NCBI GenBank assembly: GCA_021787665.1 | Contig: JAJYLN010000003.1 | Coordinates: 80,502 to 144,501, forward strand | Length of the DNA: 64,000 bases | Direction of reading: 5' to 3' | Origin: a bacterium | GTDB taxonomy: Bacteria; JAMCPX01 | Shown: in pieces, positions 26,695 through 35,515 of the stretch | How the letters are laid out: each line of letters begins with the position of its first letter | Position numbering within the stretch: position 1 is the stretch's first letter | Made by a program: the position numbers and the translations under genes | Notes under the pieces: model-generated | The model's database searches: none | What the model was told of the DNA's origin: nothing | The model's input: the letters and a program-made list of their open reading frames with translations, nothing else

Positions 26695-26704
26695 GGCGCC
26701 CTCC

Positions 26705-28015
26705 TTAGGCCTTTTCCAGTATAGAGACTGTTACGTAGGTGCCCGTGCCCGCATGACTATGTATCGCACCTCTTCTGGCGTCCCGGACCTGCAGAAGGTC
26801 GTTCCCGAAATGCTTCTTGATCGAGCGCTGTATCTGCCAGAATGCGAACACCGCCTGCATCAGGCCTGTTGCACCCACCGGGTGGCCGCACGCCATCAGG
26901 CCGCCGGAAGGGTTAACCGGGATCGTGCCCTTCTTCTTCAACTTGACGCCGTAATCTATGTTCGGCAGGAACGGGTTACCGGCCTCGACAAACTTGCCCC
27001 CCTCGCCGTACTTGCACAGTCCCATATCCTCGTATGTCTGTATCTCAGATGAGGTAAAGGCATCGTGGAGTTCGACAAAGTCGATGTCCTCGAGGGGGTT
27101 CTTGATCCCAGCCATCTCATAGGCGAGCTTCGTCGCCATCCTGCCGGCCCTGAAAGAATGTATGCCCGGATAATCGAGGTTCCGATAGTCGCCCGCGGAT
27201 TCGTGGGGAAGCAGTATCACCTTCCCATGCGGCCTGTCTGCCATTCTCATGCTGTCGGTGCCCCGACCGATCCCGGAAACCCGCACCGGCCGCAACTTCG
27301 TGCCGGACGCCTTCTCGAGCTTCCGGATACCCTCCTCGCTCGCGAGCAGAGCGACGGCGGCGCCGTCGGACATGACACATACATCGAGTCTCGTGAGTGG
27401 CCACGCGACCATGGGCGATTTCCGGACGTCCTCCACGGTGAGCTGCTCGCGCTTCTGCGCGTAAGGGTTGTGGTATGCATTGATGTGGTTCTTTACCGAT
27501 ACCAAGGCCATCTGCTCGACCTTCGTGCCGAATTCCTTCATGTGCCGCACGACCATCATTGCGTAGTAGCCCGTGTAGAACCCTCCTACCGGATAATCAA
27601 AGTTGACGTCCGATGCGAGCGCTATGAACTCGTTGCCCTTCCATGTGTTGACATGCGACATCGTCTCGAACCCGTAGGCGAGACAAACATCCATGACCCC
27701 GGACGCTACGGACTTGTAAGCCTCCTGAAAGCATATGCCGCCGGTCGCGCCCCCGCCCTCAACCCTGTGCCCGGGCTTCGGGACAAGACCCAAGTAGTCC
27801 TGAACCATGATTCCCGCCATTAACTGCCGCGTAAAATGGTCCGAGAAGTACGATGCCACCACGCCGTCGATGACGTCGACGGCCTCCCGGTGCATCAGCC
27901 CTATGTCTGCAAGCGCATAGTCATATGCCTTCTTGACCATCAGTTGGAAGGTCATTTCCGGGTGTGCCTTCGCAAACTTCGTTATGCCGCCAGATACCAT
28001 ATAAACCGGTCTCAT
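26705..28015 (-). CDS. Thiolase-family protein (SCP2/acetyl-CoA acetyltransferase type)
   Basis: 436 residues from ATG 28015, chosen because AAAGGAG precedes it; the frame also extends to 28039. The N-terminal thiolase part has GGGATGGICFQEAYKSVASG near residue 90, with Cys at or near the nucleophile position. The C-terminal catalytic region has NPSGGLMACGHPVGATGLMQ, with His and a Cys. This type acts with DUF35 partners on unusual acyl-CoAs in archaea and anaerobes. The operon is B12-binding protein-thiolase-DUF35. The exact substrate is unknown. Confidence 0.87.
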   Translation of the reverse strand: MRPVYMVSGGITKFAKAHPEMTFQLMVKKAYDYALADIGLMHREAVDVIDGVVASYFSDHFTRQLMAGIMVQDYLGLVPKPGHRVEGGGATGGICFQEAYKSVASGVMDVCLAYGFETMSHVNTWKGNEFIALASDVNFDYPVGGFYTGYYAMMVVRHMKEFGTKVEQMALVSVKNHINAYHNPYAQKREQLTVEDVRKSPMVAWPLTRLDVCVMSDGAAVALLASEEGIRKLEKASGTKLRPVRVSGIGRGTDSMRMADRPHGKVILLPHESAGDYRNLDYPGIHSFRAGRMATKLAYEMAGIKNPLEDIDFVELHDAFTSSEIQTYEDMGLCKYGEGGKFVEAGNPFLPNIDYGVKLKKKGTIPVNPSGGLMACGHPVGATGLMQAVFAFWQIQRSIKKHFGNDLLQVRDARRGAIHSHAGTGTYVTVSILEKA

Positions 28016-28039
28016 TGTATCTCCTTTCTTCATAGTCAT

Positions 28040-28441
28040 TTATGTCCTTGGCCGAACCTCTTTCTTTATAAACTCGAGTATGGTCCCCAGGCTCGCGCCC
28101 GGCGTAAATACGCCTTTGACGCCGATGCCCTTGAGATAAGCGATGTCCTCTTCCGGGATGATTCCGCCTCCAAAAACGGTGACGCCATCGAGCCCCTTCT
28201 CTCGTAGCAGTTCCACGACCCTCTTAAAGAGCGTATTGTGGGCGCCGGAGAGGATACTCAAGCCTATGGCATCGACGTCTTCCTGGAGCGCCGTCGCCAC
28301 AATCATCTCCGGCGTCTGATGGAGCCCGGTATAGATGACCTCGTAGCCCGCGTCCCTGAGCATCCTCGCAATGATCCTTGCGCCCCGGTCATGGCCATCC
28401 AGTCCCGGCTTCCCTATAAGGATCCTTATTTTCTTCGTCAT
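28040..28441 (-). CDS. Cobalamin-binding domain protein (acyl-CoA mutase small subunit type)
   Basis: 133 residues from ATG 28441 (AAGGAG ahead), the standard length for a stand-alone B12-binding subunit of methylmalonyl-CoA-like mutases. The DxHxxG motif is [12 protein letters not shown] near residue 11, followed by [12 protein letters not shown] and [12 protein letters not shown] of the Rossmann-like fold. It is the first gene of the operon with the thiolase and DUF35 genes. The large catalytic mutase subunit and meaB are not adjacent, so it must pair with a distant subunit. Confidence 0.88.
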   Translation of the reverse strand: MTKKIRILIGKPGLDGHDRGARIIARMLRDAGYEVIYTGLHQTPEMIVATALQEDVDAIGLSILSGAHNTLFKRVVELLREKGLDGVTVFGGGIIPEEDIAYLKGIGVKGVFTPGASLGTILEFIKKEVRPRT

Positions 28442-28593
28442 ACAGTTTCTGTCTCCTTGAGAGAACCCAACTGTCACCCACTAAAGCATAATTCACCCGC
28501 GCAATGCAACAGAAGTCGGTCCGATTGCATCTGCACCTTGCCCAACCCAAATATGCGACTGAAATTTTCTTGTCCTTACATAAAGGAGGCTCT

Positions 28594-28812
28594 ATGATAC
28601 AGTCAAAGGCTGTGTGGTTGACACCGACGTGGCGTATGTTGTGTACAGTGTTCGGATTAGTTACAGGTCTTTTGTCCTTCCCGAACGCAGTATACGCTGG
28701 CAGGCCAAATCCATGTGAAGTATCTTCATGTTATTCCTGCAATAAACAGAACGGCAATACGTGGACAGTGCCATGGAACAATCAGACTCGGGATAGAGCC
28801 AGACCATCATGA
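28594..28812 (+). CDS. Short secreted protein or truncated gene
   Basis: 72 residues from ATG 28594 with a strong AAAGGAGG six bases ahead. The N-terminus is a good signal peptide (hydrophobic MLCTVFGLVTGLLSFPNAV, cleavage at YAG), followed by a 37-residue mature part with three cysteines (PCEVSSCYSCNKQNG) and a Trp/Pro-containing end. No family was recognised. The following 500 bases contain decayed coding sequence, so this may be the intact 5' end of a disrupted gene. Confidence 0.5.
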   Translation: MIQSKAVWLTPTWRMLCTVFGLVTGLLSFPNAVYAGRPNPCEVSSCYSCNKQNGNTWTVPWNNQTRDRARPS

Positions 28813-28909
28813 CCCCGGCAGGCGATGTCGAGGAATCGCAGAGGCCAGGAGCTTGAGAGCATAACGGCAGACCGGTAAACGCAGATGCCCTTACGCTGAG
28901 TAGTTAAAG

Positions 28910-29178
28910 GTGGAGGTTGTATTGGTTTTGTTAATAATTACCGGCTGTGGAGCAACCAAGAAATCTCCACCCGTTATTACCCAAATTAGAGAGTCTTGCG
29001 TGCCCCCACTTGGAGGGGATGTGAAATTGCAGGTATTGATAAATGGTGGGGAAGGATATGCACCTGTATTTGTAAAGAGACACACGGGAAAGAACAGGCA
29101 GTTACCCCGCAACCGAATTGGTCGGTGTTGCAAGGGGCCCGCCGTATTGGCCGTACTCGGGTCCCAATGGCCGTGAGG
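28910..29178 (+). pseudogene. Lipoprotein-like relic ending in repeat copy 2
   Basis: From GTG 28910 the frame reads a lipoprotein-type start (VLVLLIITGCGA with a lipobox-like ITGC), a plausible beta-rich stretch (LGGDVKLQVLINGGEGYAPV), then a low-quality tail ending at TGA 29176-29178. Within the shared 58-bp repeat the better conserved frame is shifted by one, so the gene is probably frameshifted. The opposite strand also has an open frame (28891-29133) without better evidence. Confidence 0.4.
29121..29178 (+). repeat. 58-bp degenerate repeat, copy 2 (coding relic)
   Basis: It is about 85% identical to 6493-6550. The shared frame reads GVARGPPYWPYSGP here; a one-base deletion near 29163 then shifts to QWP and TGA. 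Differences between copies are mostly silent in that frame. Confidence 0.6.
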
Positions 29179-29368
29179 AACCTTGATAAAGAGTCATACG
29201 GGGAAAAATTGTGACAAGCGTCATTGCAAAGTGTACCGCCATGCCGGCATCATGGTATTGTACTCATCAACGGAAAGAGGGCCTCAACCATACTCCAGGC
29301 GAAATGCGGAGACGAGCAAGGCACGTGCACTGCTTGACATAGAACGTCTCTTGGCATACACAAGATCC

Positions 29369-30811
29369 ATGAAATACATAGATGTCTTGTTATCGGGCCT
29401 GGTCATTGGTGTTCTTATGCAGGGTTGTGCGACCTCGAACAGCACCGGACGAAATGGAACGGGATTGAACACCGTCGGACAGCCGATAACAACTTCTGAC
29501 ACAGCCGGCCCCGGCACCGTGGCGTGCGGGCCGCTGACCGGCACATCCGTAACCACCGCAGCGGACCAGGACCTGTCGGACATCCTCGCACGTAGCTCCG
29601 CCCCGGAAAGCCTCGAGACCATAACGGCAGACACGGACATCCCGATGGTCATGAACGAAAAGGTGCAATACTTTATCAGGTACTTTTCAGACATACAGCA
29701 CGACATATTCGCAAAGTGGCTCGAGAGGTCAGAGCAGTACATACCTCAGATGAAAAAGATCTTGAAGGACAACGGGCTCCCGGTGGACCTCGTATATATG
29801 GCACTCATCGAGAGCGGGTTCAACACCCACGCCATGTCGAGGCGCAGCGCATGCGGTCCATGGCAGTTCATCAGGAGCACTGCACGGCTCTATCATCTCA
29901 AGGTCAACTGGTGGGTAGACGAGAGGAGGAACCCGGAGAAATCCACGCTCGCAGCAGCACGGTACCTCAAGAACCTCTACGACACCTTCGGCTCGTGGTA
30001 CCTCGCCGAGGCCGCCTACAACGCCGGGCCCCTCAAGGTGCTGTGGGCGATGCGAAAACAGAAGACGGACAATTTCTGGAAGCTTGCCGAGCACAGATAC
30101 CTGAAAAGAGAAACCAGGGACTATGTACCGAAGCTCATCGCAGCAGCGATGATAGCGAAGTCTCCTGCGACCTTCGGGTTTACCGGACTGACCTATGAAA
30201 AGCAGATCCAGGACGATACCGTGGTGCTGTCCCACCAGATCGATCTCCATGTAGCTGCAAGACTTGCAGGAACGACATACGCGGTGATAAAAAATCTTAA
30301 CCCGGAGCTCCTCAGATGGGCAACTCCTCCGGTCCCCGCATACGCCCTGAACATACCCGCTGGCACAAAAAAGACCTTTACCGAAGCGCTGGATAACATG
30401 CCGAGGAGAGAACTCTTCAGCTACAAGCGGTACCCTATACGGAGGGGCGATACCCTCTATGTGATCGCGAGGGAATACGGCGTACCGGTCCGCGAGCTCA
30501 GGACGATGAACCACATATGGAACGTACGGGCGATACGGCCGGGTCGCAACATCATCATTCCGGTCAGCCCCTACTCGCACAGGAGGGCGATCTCGTATGC
30601 GAAGAGGACCAGAACGATCAACACTTCCTACACGGGCTACAGCTCCAGATACATCTACTACCGGGTAAAACAGGGTGATACTTTATGGGATATAGCCCAT
30701 AAATTCGACGTCACCATCTCAAGGATACGGTTCAGCAACAGGCTGAGGGGCAGGCTCATCAGACCGAATATGATCCTGAAGATACCCAAGATCGTCGCAC
30801 GGGAAGATTAG
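29369..30811 (+). CDS. mltD: Membrane-bound lytic transglycosylase MltD-like, LysM
   Basis: A lipoprotein murein hydrolase that cleaves peptidoglycan glycan strands. ATG 29369 is chosen because it gives a proper lipoprotein signal with lipobox LMQGC (Cys20). The SLT domain spans about residues 105-225 with catalytic Glu in YMALIESGFN and the AYNAGPLKVLWAM motif. Two LysM domains follow: YPIRRGDTLYVIAREYGV near 352 and YYRVKQGDTLWDIAHKFDV near 430. The 480-residue length fits MltD (about 450). The open frame extends upstream to 29183 without signal-like sequence. It starts the mrp-glpABC operon by spacing. Confidence 0.92.
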   Translation: MKYIDVLLSGLVIGVLMQGCATSNSTGRNGTGLNTVGQPITTSDTAGPGTVACGPLTGTSVTTAADQDLSDILARSSAPESLETITADTDIPMVMNEKVQYFIRYFSDIQHDIFAKWLERSEQYIPQMKKILKDNGLPVDLVYMALIESGFNTHAMSRRSACGPWQFIRSTARLYHLKVNWWVDERRNPEKSTLAAARYLKNLYDTFGSWYLAEAAYNAGPLKVLWAMRKQKTDNFWKLAEHRYLKRETRDYVPKLIAAAMIAKSPATFGFTGLTYEKQIQDDTVVLSHQIDLHVAARLAGTTYAVIKNLNPELLRWATPPVPAYALNIPAGTKKTFTEALDNMPRRELFSYKRYPIRRGDTLYVIAREYGVPVRELRTMNHIWNVRAIRPGRNIIIPVSPYSHRRAISYAKRTRTINTSYTGYSSRYIYYRVKQGDTLWDIAHKFDVTISRIRFSNRLRGRLIRPNMILKIPKIVARED

Positions 30812-30825
30812 AAAGGAGACCTTCG

Positions 30826-31905
30826 TTGTCTGACATAGAACTCGAAAGGCAGGTCCTCAATGCCCTCAGTAAGGTCGAGGACCCGGAGCTGAAGAGGGAC
30901 GTCGTGAGCCTCGGCATGATAAGGGACCTCACGATAGAAGACGGCAGGGTGATCTTCAGGTTCGTGCTTACCACCCCTGCGTGCCCGCTCGCAGACAGCC
31001 TCAGCCAGATGGTGAGAAAGGCCGTCGAGTCGATAGACTGGGTAAAGTCCGTGGAGATTAAGCAGGACTTCGCTGTCCCGAAGGCAAAGACCCCGGGCCC
31101 CCAAAAGCCGGCCCCCATCGAAGGCATCAAGAATATCATAGCCGTCGGCAGCGGCAAGGGAGGCGTGGGTAAGTCGACCGTCAGTGTCAATCTTGCCGTT
31201 GCGCTCGCCCAGACCGGTGCCAAGGTTGGACTCATTGACGCAGATATCTACGGCCCGGATGTTCCCATGCTCCTCGGCATAACCAAGGAACAGAGGCTCG
31301 CCATCGTAGAAAATGAGCGGCTCGAGCCGGTCGAGGCACACGGACTAAAGGCAGTCTCGATAGGCCTGATCCTGCCGGACGACACACCGGTGATCTGGAG
31401 AGGTCCGTTGATAAGCCAGATGATAGACCAGTTCCTGACACAGATTCGGTGGGGCGAGATCGACTATATGATCGTGGACCTGCCCCCGGGCACAGGGGAC
31501 ATCCAGCTCACCCTCGTGCAAAAGGCGCCCATCAACGGCGCTCTTATCATATCGACCCCTCAGGACGTATCCCTCCTCGACGCAACAAAGGCATTGAACA
31601 TGTTCCTGAAGGTGGAGGTACCGGTACTCGGCATGATAGAGAACATGAGCTATTTTATCTGCCCCCACTGCGGCAAGCAGACGAACATATTCGGCACGGG
31701 CGGTGTCGAGGAGGCCGCAAACAGGCTGTCCATCGACTTCCTGGGAAGGATTCCCCTCGAGCCAAGGGTGAGGGAAGGAGGCGATACCGGCAAGCCGATA
31801 GCGGCAGAGGAGCATCCTTCCCCCACAGCGCTGGTGTTCAAGGGCATAGCCGCCAGAGTGGCATCAAAGCTGAGCGTACAGAACATGGCGGCCGGAGACC
31901 GGTAA
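30826..31905 (+). CDS. Iron-sulfur carrier ATPase Mrp/ApbC (NBP35 family)
   Basis: 359 residues. Residues 1-85 are the MIP18/DUF59 domain (LNALSKVEDPELKRDVVSLG). The deviant Walker A is GSGKGGVGKST near residue 110, and the bridging-cluster motif is FICPHCGK near residue 282. A dimer of this family holds a [4Fe-4S] cluster and delivers it to apoproteins. TTG 30826 is used because AAAGGAG precedes it. Four bases separate it from glpA; the flanking glpABC genes encode Fe-S proteins, so local cluster supply is plausible. Confidence 0.93.
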   Translation: MSDIELERQVLNALSKVEDPELKRDVVSLGMIRDLTIEDGRVIFRFVLTTPACPLADSLSQMVRKAVESIDWVKSVEIKQDFAVPKAKTPGPQKPAPIEGIKNIIAVGSGKGGVGKSTVSVNLAVALAQTGAKVGLIDADIYGPDVPMLLGITKEQRLAIVENERLEPVEAHGLKAVSIGLILPDDTPVIWRGPLISQMIDQFLTQIRWGEIDYMIVDLPPGTGDIQLTLVQKAPINGALIISTPQDVSLLDATKALNMFLKVEVPVLGMIENMSYFICPHCGKQTNIFGTGGVEEAANRLSIDFLGRIPLEPRVREGGDTGKPIAAEEHPSPTALVFKGIAARVASKLSVQNMAAGDR

Positions 31906-31909
31906 TCCC

Positions 31910-33571
31910 GTGGCCACCGATAAGCAGGACGAGACCTATGACGTCGCGGTCATAGGCGGGGGCATCAACGGCACGGGCATAGCACGGGACTGCGCTATGC
32001 GGGGCCTGAAGGTCGTTCTGTTCGAAAAGAATGACCTCTCGGCCGGGGCGACCGGCGCCTGCACCGGTATGATCCATGGCGGCGCGCGGTACCTCCTGAA
32101 CGACATCCACACCACCTATCTCTCGAGCCTTGACTCCGGCTACATCCAGAAAATCGCCCCGCACCTGCTGTTCAGGATACCCTTTGTTACGCCGGTGCTG
32201 AAGCAAGATGCCGTACCGAACATCTATCTCGGACTGCTCGAGACGTTCTTTGAAGCATACGACCGGTTTGCGCCCCTGAAGAACAGTAAGCCGCATACGA
32301 GGCTCACCAGGGACGAGCTCAGGTCGATCGAGCCCGGCATTACTGACGATGCTATAGGTGCGGTCTCCTTCGACGAGTACGGTATCGATACCTTCAGACT
32401 GTGCGTGGAGAACGCGCTGTCTGCGGCAGAGCATGGTGCCTCGATACACAACCATACCGAGGTGCGGCAGCTCCTCATGCAGGACAACACGGTCGGGGGG
32501 GTACAGGTAAGGGACACGCTCACCGGAAAGACCGGGTATGTCCACGCGAGGCTCGTTATGAACGCGGCCGGGCCATGGCTCCCCGGCGTTGCCGGGCTCG
32601 CCGGGACAAAGGTCCGGATACGCCCGGGCAAAGGCATCCATCTTATCATGGACCGGCGCGTTTCGAACATCGGCATCGTCATAAAAGCCATCGACGGCAG
32701 GCAGGTGTTCATGATGCCGCACGATAACACTTTCATCATCGGGACCACGGACGACGACTTCTACGGTGACCTCGACAACCTATGGGCGACCCGCGACGAG
32801 ATCGAATATCTCCTGCAGGCAGCGGAGCGCTACTTCCCGAGCATACGGGACTACCGGATCATGCGCGTGATGATCGGCGTACGGCCCACCCTGTACGCCT
32901 GGGGAAAGAACGAGGACTCGCTGTACCGGGAGCACAGGATATTCGACCACGAGGCCGAGAACGGCGTGAAGGGCTTTCTGACCATAGCGGGCGGGAAGCT
33001 CGCAAGCTACCGGCTCATGTCCGAGGAGGCCACGGACGTTATCTGCATGAAGCTCGGTCACAAGGGCACGTGCAAAACCCACACCGAGCCCCTGCCCGGC
33101 GGTCGCGCACTACCGGACGTCGGGAAGCTCTCACAGCAGTACAGCATGGATCCATACGCCATTTCCCGGATCGCGTACCGACATGGCGCCCTGACTGAGG
33201 AGGTCCTCGGATCGACGGTCCGGGAAGCATCGAACGGCGCCACGGTATGCGAGTGTGAGCCTGTTACCGAGGCTGAAATCCGGCACGCCATCCGCAGCGA
33301 ATGGGCACGCACCTTGCCGGACCTGCGAAGGAGGACCAGACTCGGCACCGGCTCGTGCCAGGGAAGGCGATGTGCGATCAGGGCCGCGTACATCCTCGGA
33401 GAGGAGCTCGGACTTGACTCGGACGGAATCAAGGGGCTCATCGGAACATTTATCAAAGAGCGCTGGAAAGGCAACGCTCCGATCCTTACGGACAAGCAGC
33501 TTGCCGAGGCCGAGCTGAACCTTGCGACGCACGTGCTTTCCGATAGTTTTAACGATCTCATCGAGAAGTGA
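31910..33571 (+). CDS. glpA: Anaerobic glycerol-3-phosphate dehydrogenase subunit A
   Basis: FAD-dependent catalytic subunit that oxidises sn-glycerol-3-phosphate to dihydroxyacetone phosphate. The 553 residues contain an N-terminal AVIGGGINGTGIARDCAMRG, the DAO fold, and a C-terminal BFD-like [2Fe-2S] region (VCECEPVTEAE, then GSCQGRRC) that distinguishes GlpA from the aerobic GlpD. The start is GTG 31910, four bases after mrp. glpB follows after three bases. Confidence 0.94.
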   Translation: MATDKQDETYDVAVIGGGINGTGIARDCAMRGLKVVLFEKNDLSAGATGACTGMIHGGARYLLNDIHTTYLSSLDSGYIQKIAPHLLFRIPFVTPVLKQDAVPNIYLGLLETFFEAYDRFAPLKNSKPHTRLTRDELRSIEPGITDDAIGAVSFDEYGIDTFRLCVENALSAAEHGASIHNHTEVRQLLMQDNTVGGVQVRDTLTGKTGYVHARLVMNAAGPWLPGVAGLAGTKVRIRPGKGIHLIMDRRVSNIGIVIKAIDGRQVFMMPHDNTFIIGTTDDDFYGDLDNLWATRDEIEYLLQAAERYFPSIRDYRIMRVMIGVRPTLYAWGKNEDSLYREHRIFDHEAENGVKGFLTIAGGKLASYRLMSEEATDVICMKLGHKGTCKTHTEPLPGGRALPDVGKLSQQYSMDPYAISRIAYRHGALTEEVLGSTVREASNGATVCECEPVTEAEIRHAIRSEWARTLPDLRRRTRLGTGSCQGRRCAIRAAYILGEELGLDSDGIKGLIGTFIKERWKGNAPILTDKQLAEAELNLATHVLSDSFNDLIEK

Positions 33572-33574
33572 TCC

Positions 33575-34912
33575 ATGGACTATGACGTCATCGTTATCGG
33601 CAGCGGTCTTGCGGGAACGCTTGCTGCAATCAATGCGGCCAGGACAAAAAAGGTCGCTGTAGTAAGAAAGGGGTACGGAGCGACCGCGCTATCCTCCGGT
33701 GCGTTCGACATCGCGGGCAGAACCGGTCAAAGGGGCAGGCCGTTCAAGGGCATCTCGACCCTGACCGGGGCCATCGGCAACATCCTTTACAACGAGCCCC
33801 TGCATCCCTACTCGATGCTCTCCACCCTGCTTACGGGAGACCGGTTCAACGAGTTCCCGAGTATGGTCAAGACCATCGGCGATCAGCTCTTCAGCGAGCT
33901 GGAAACGGAGGGGATCCGGTACGAAGGCTCCTGGGAGAGCTACTCGATTATCCCCAACCAGCACGGCACTTTCAAGCTTACCTCCTTCTGTCAATCTTCC
34001 ATGCTATCCGGTAACCTGACGAAACTGATGGGCAGGGCGATAGTGTTCGTGGGCTTTGAACGTACCGACGTACACAACAAAACCAGGGCATCGTTCATCT
34101 CGGCTATGCTCTCAAAATACGGACTCGCGTCTTTCAGGAATATCGGTTGCACGAATATCGATCTCAGGCACTACGGCATACCCTGTAATGAATACGATTA
34201 TATATCTCTCGCCGGTACCATGGACGACACGGAACATGCAAAGAAGGTACTGGCCATCGTGAAACATTCCCTGGACAGCATGGAATATGAGCATGCTTTT
34301 CTGCCGCCTATCATGGGTATTACGAACCACCATGAGGTCCTGAAGATGTTTACCGATAGTTTCGGAGATACCGTCTCCGAGTTTATTTCTCCTCCCTCCT
34401 CAGCCCCGGGTTTGAGACTGCAGTATGCACTCGATAGGTTGCTTGCCCGGCATGGCGTCGCGATCATAGAGGGGGATGCGGCCGGTGAGGGGACCGGAGA
34501 CACGATTAAGACGATACGGGTGTCCTCACGGGACGGCAGGAAGGCGTCTACGTCCGCAGACAGCTTTGTGCTTGCGACAGGCAAATTCATCAGCGGGGGC
34601 ATCGTGAATAAGGGAACATGGCACGAAGCCGTGTTCGGTCTGCCGGTCTTTATAGGTGTGCATCAGACAAAGGACCCGTTCCCTCCTGGCCACCTCACCG
34701 GAGACCCGTTCGACGATCAGATGCTCTTTTCGATGGGCGTAAGGACGGACACCAGCCTGCGGCCGGTCGATGAAGACGGCAGGGTCGTGTACAAGAACCT
34801 CTACGCGGCTGGCTCCGTACTCTCGGGCTACAACTATATCTACGACAAAACAGGCCTCGGTACGGCCATGATGACCGGCGCGAAAGCGGGCATATTCTCT
34901 GTGGCGGGGTAG
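33575..34912 (+). CDS. glpB: Anaerobic glycerol-3-phosphate dehydrogenase subunit B
   Basis: FMN/FAD-binding subunit that works with GlpA. The 445 residues start with a dinucleotide fold (YDVIVIGSGLAGTLAAINAA) and end with the flavin-contact region LYAAGSVLSGYNYIYDKTGL, as in E. coli GlpB (about 420 residues). It is flanked closely by glpA and the small ferredoxin-like gene, in the order of a glpABC operon. Confidence 0.9.
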   Translation: MDYDVIVIGSGLAGTLAAINAARTKKVAVVRKGYGATALSSGAFDIAGRTGQRGRPFKGISTLTGAIGNILYNEPLHPYSMLSTLLTGDRFNEFPSMVKTIGDQLFSELETEGIRYEGSWESYSIIPNQHGTFKLTSFCQSSMLSGNLTKLMGRAIVFVGFERTDVHNKTRASFISAMLSKYGLASFRNIGCTNIDLRHYGIPCNEYDYISLAGTMDDTEHAKKVLAIVKHSLDSMEYEHAFLPPIMGITNHHEVLKMFTDSFGDTVSEFISPPSSAPGLRLQYALDRLLARHGVAIIEGDAAGEGTGDTIKTIRVSSRDGRKASTSADSFVLATGKFISGGIVNKGTWHEAVFGLPVFIGVHQTKDPFPPGHLTGDPFDDQMLFSMGVRTDTSLRPVDEDGRVVYKNLYAAGSVLSGYNYIYDKTGLGTAMMTGAKAGIFSVAG

Positions 34913-34914
34913 GC

Positions 34915-35313
34915 ATGGGCAAAAAGGAAATACTTGCACGGCTCAATCTCGCGTACAGGCTTTTCATCCATATCCTGAAAAAGCCCCTTGAACGGATAAG
35001 GGGCCACCGGGGCTACGACGCCTTTATCAGCCAGTACAAGGGACTCGCCCCGGTAAATGCGGAAACGAGGGCCCTGTATCCGTTCCTGTCCGGCTGTATC
35101 GACTGCGGCATCTGCATCGCCGAGTGCAGCAAGCTCCGGCACGACGTACCACCGGTTTATTTTTTCGTCAGCTACTCCAGGCTCTTGCCGGAGCTTTTGT
35201 ATTCTGACAGGCTGCTCAAGGCCTGCATGGACTGCAACGCGTGCCTTGTCCATTGTCCCACCGGCTTAACGATGAAGCAACTGGTGGTACTGTACCGGGG
35301 CATGATCTCCTGA
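34915..35313 (+). CDS. Minimal GlpC-like two-cluster ferredoxin subunit
   Basis: 132 residues with two classic [4Fe-4S] motifs, CIDCGICIAEC near residue 61 and CMDCNACLVHCP near residue 104. It occupies the glpC position, two bases after glpB, but E. coli GlpC is about 400 residues with two cysteine-rich CCG domains that reach the quinone pool. Those domains are absent and no membrane helix is evident. It may hand electrons to another CCG protein or a membrane quinone reductase. A bidirectional terminator follows 30 bases later. Confidence 0.83.
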   Translation: MGKKEILARLNLAYRLFIHILKKPLERIRGHRGYDAFISQYKGLAPVNAETRALYPFLSGCIDCGICIAECSKLRHDVPPVYFFVSYSRLLPELLYSDRLLKACMDCNACLVHCPTGLTMKQLVVLYRGMIS

Positions 35314-35342
35314 CGCCCCTCCTATCCGACCTCTGGAAATAA

Positions 35343-35370
35343 AAAGGCTTACCGGGAACGGTAAGCCTTT
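35343..35370. terminator. Bidirectional intrinsic terminator
   Basis: An 11-bp perfect stem (AAAGGCTTACC/GGTAAGCCTTT) with a 6-base loop and A-rich/T-rich flanks. It sits between the plus-strand glp operon and the minus-strand tRNA-Asn and can serve both. Confidence 0.85.
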
Positions 35371-35380
35371 CATAATAGTC

Positions 35381-35452
35381 CTCCTCGGGCAGGGCTCGAA
35401 CCTGCAACCCTTCGGTTAACAGCCGAATGCTCTACCATTGAGCTACCGAGGA
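35381..35452 (-). tRNA. tRNA-Asn (GTT anticodon)
   Basis: A 72-base cloverleaf: acceptor arms TCCTCGG/CCGAGGA, D-arm GCTC/GAGC, anticodon stem TTCGG/CCGAA with loop CTGTTAA (anticodon GTT), T-arm GCAGG-TTCGAGC-CCTGC, discriminator G. The CCA end is not encoded. Confidence 0.95.
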
Positions 35453-35461
35453 ATAAGATCG

Positions 35462-35515
35462 CTATTTCTTCTTTTTCGTTTTCTTTGATGTACATGGCTT
35501 CGTCTTACAAACCAT
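35462..35515 (-). CDS. Lysine-rich 17-codon micro-ORF
   Basis: Reads MVCKTKPCTSKKTKKKK then TAG. An AAAGGAG lies seven bases ahead of the ATG, a better ribosome-binding site than most genes here. It lies just upstream of tRNA-Asn on the same strand. The peptide is very basic with two cysteines five residues apart. It could be a real microprotein or a leader; no family is recognised. Confidence 0.45.
   Translation of the reverse strand: MVCKTKPCTSKKTKKKK

Larger units (their letters stand above)
28813..29368 (+). other. Decayed interval upstream of mltD
   Basis: No intact, confidently functional gene. It contains the lipoprotein-like relic at 28910-29178 and the 58-bp repeat copy 2 at its end. 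An open frame joins upstream of mltD from 29183, but its first ~62 codons look non-coding. Confidence 0.5.

Noticed and set aside
28840..28876. Second copy of part of mltD (shared CATAACGGCAGAC)
   Set aside because: Only 13 contiguous matching bases; matches of this length are expected by chance in a 64-kb window.
28891..29133. Minus-strand 80-residue ORF with a beta-rich C-terminus
   Set aside because: No ribosome-binding site or family match; it overlaps the plus-strand relic and repeat copy 2, whose silent-site pattern supports the plus strand.
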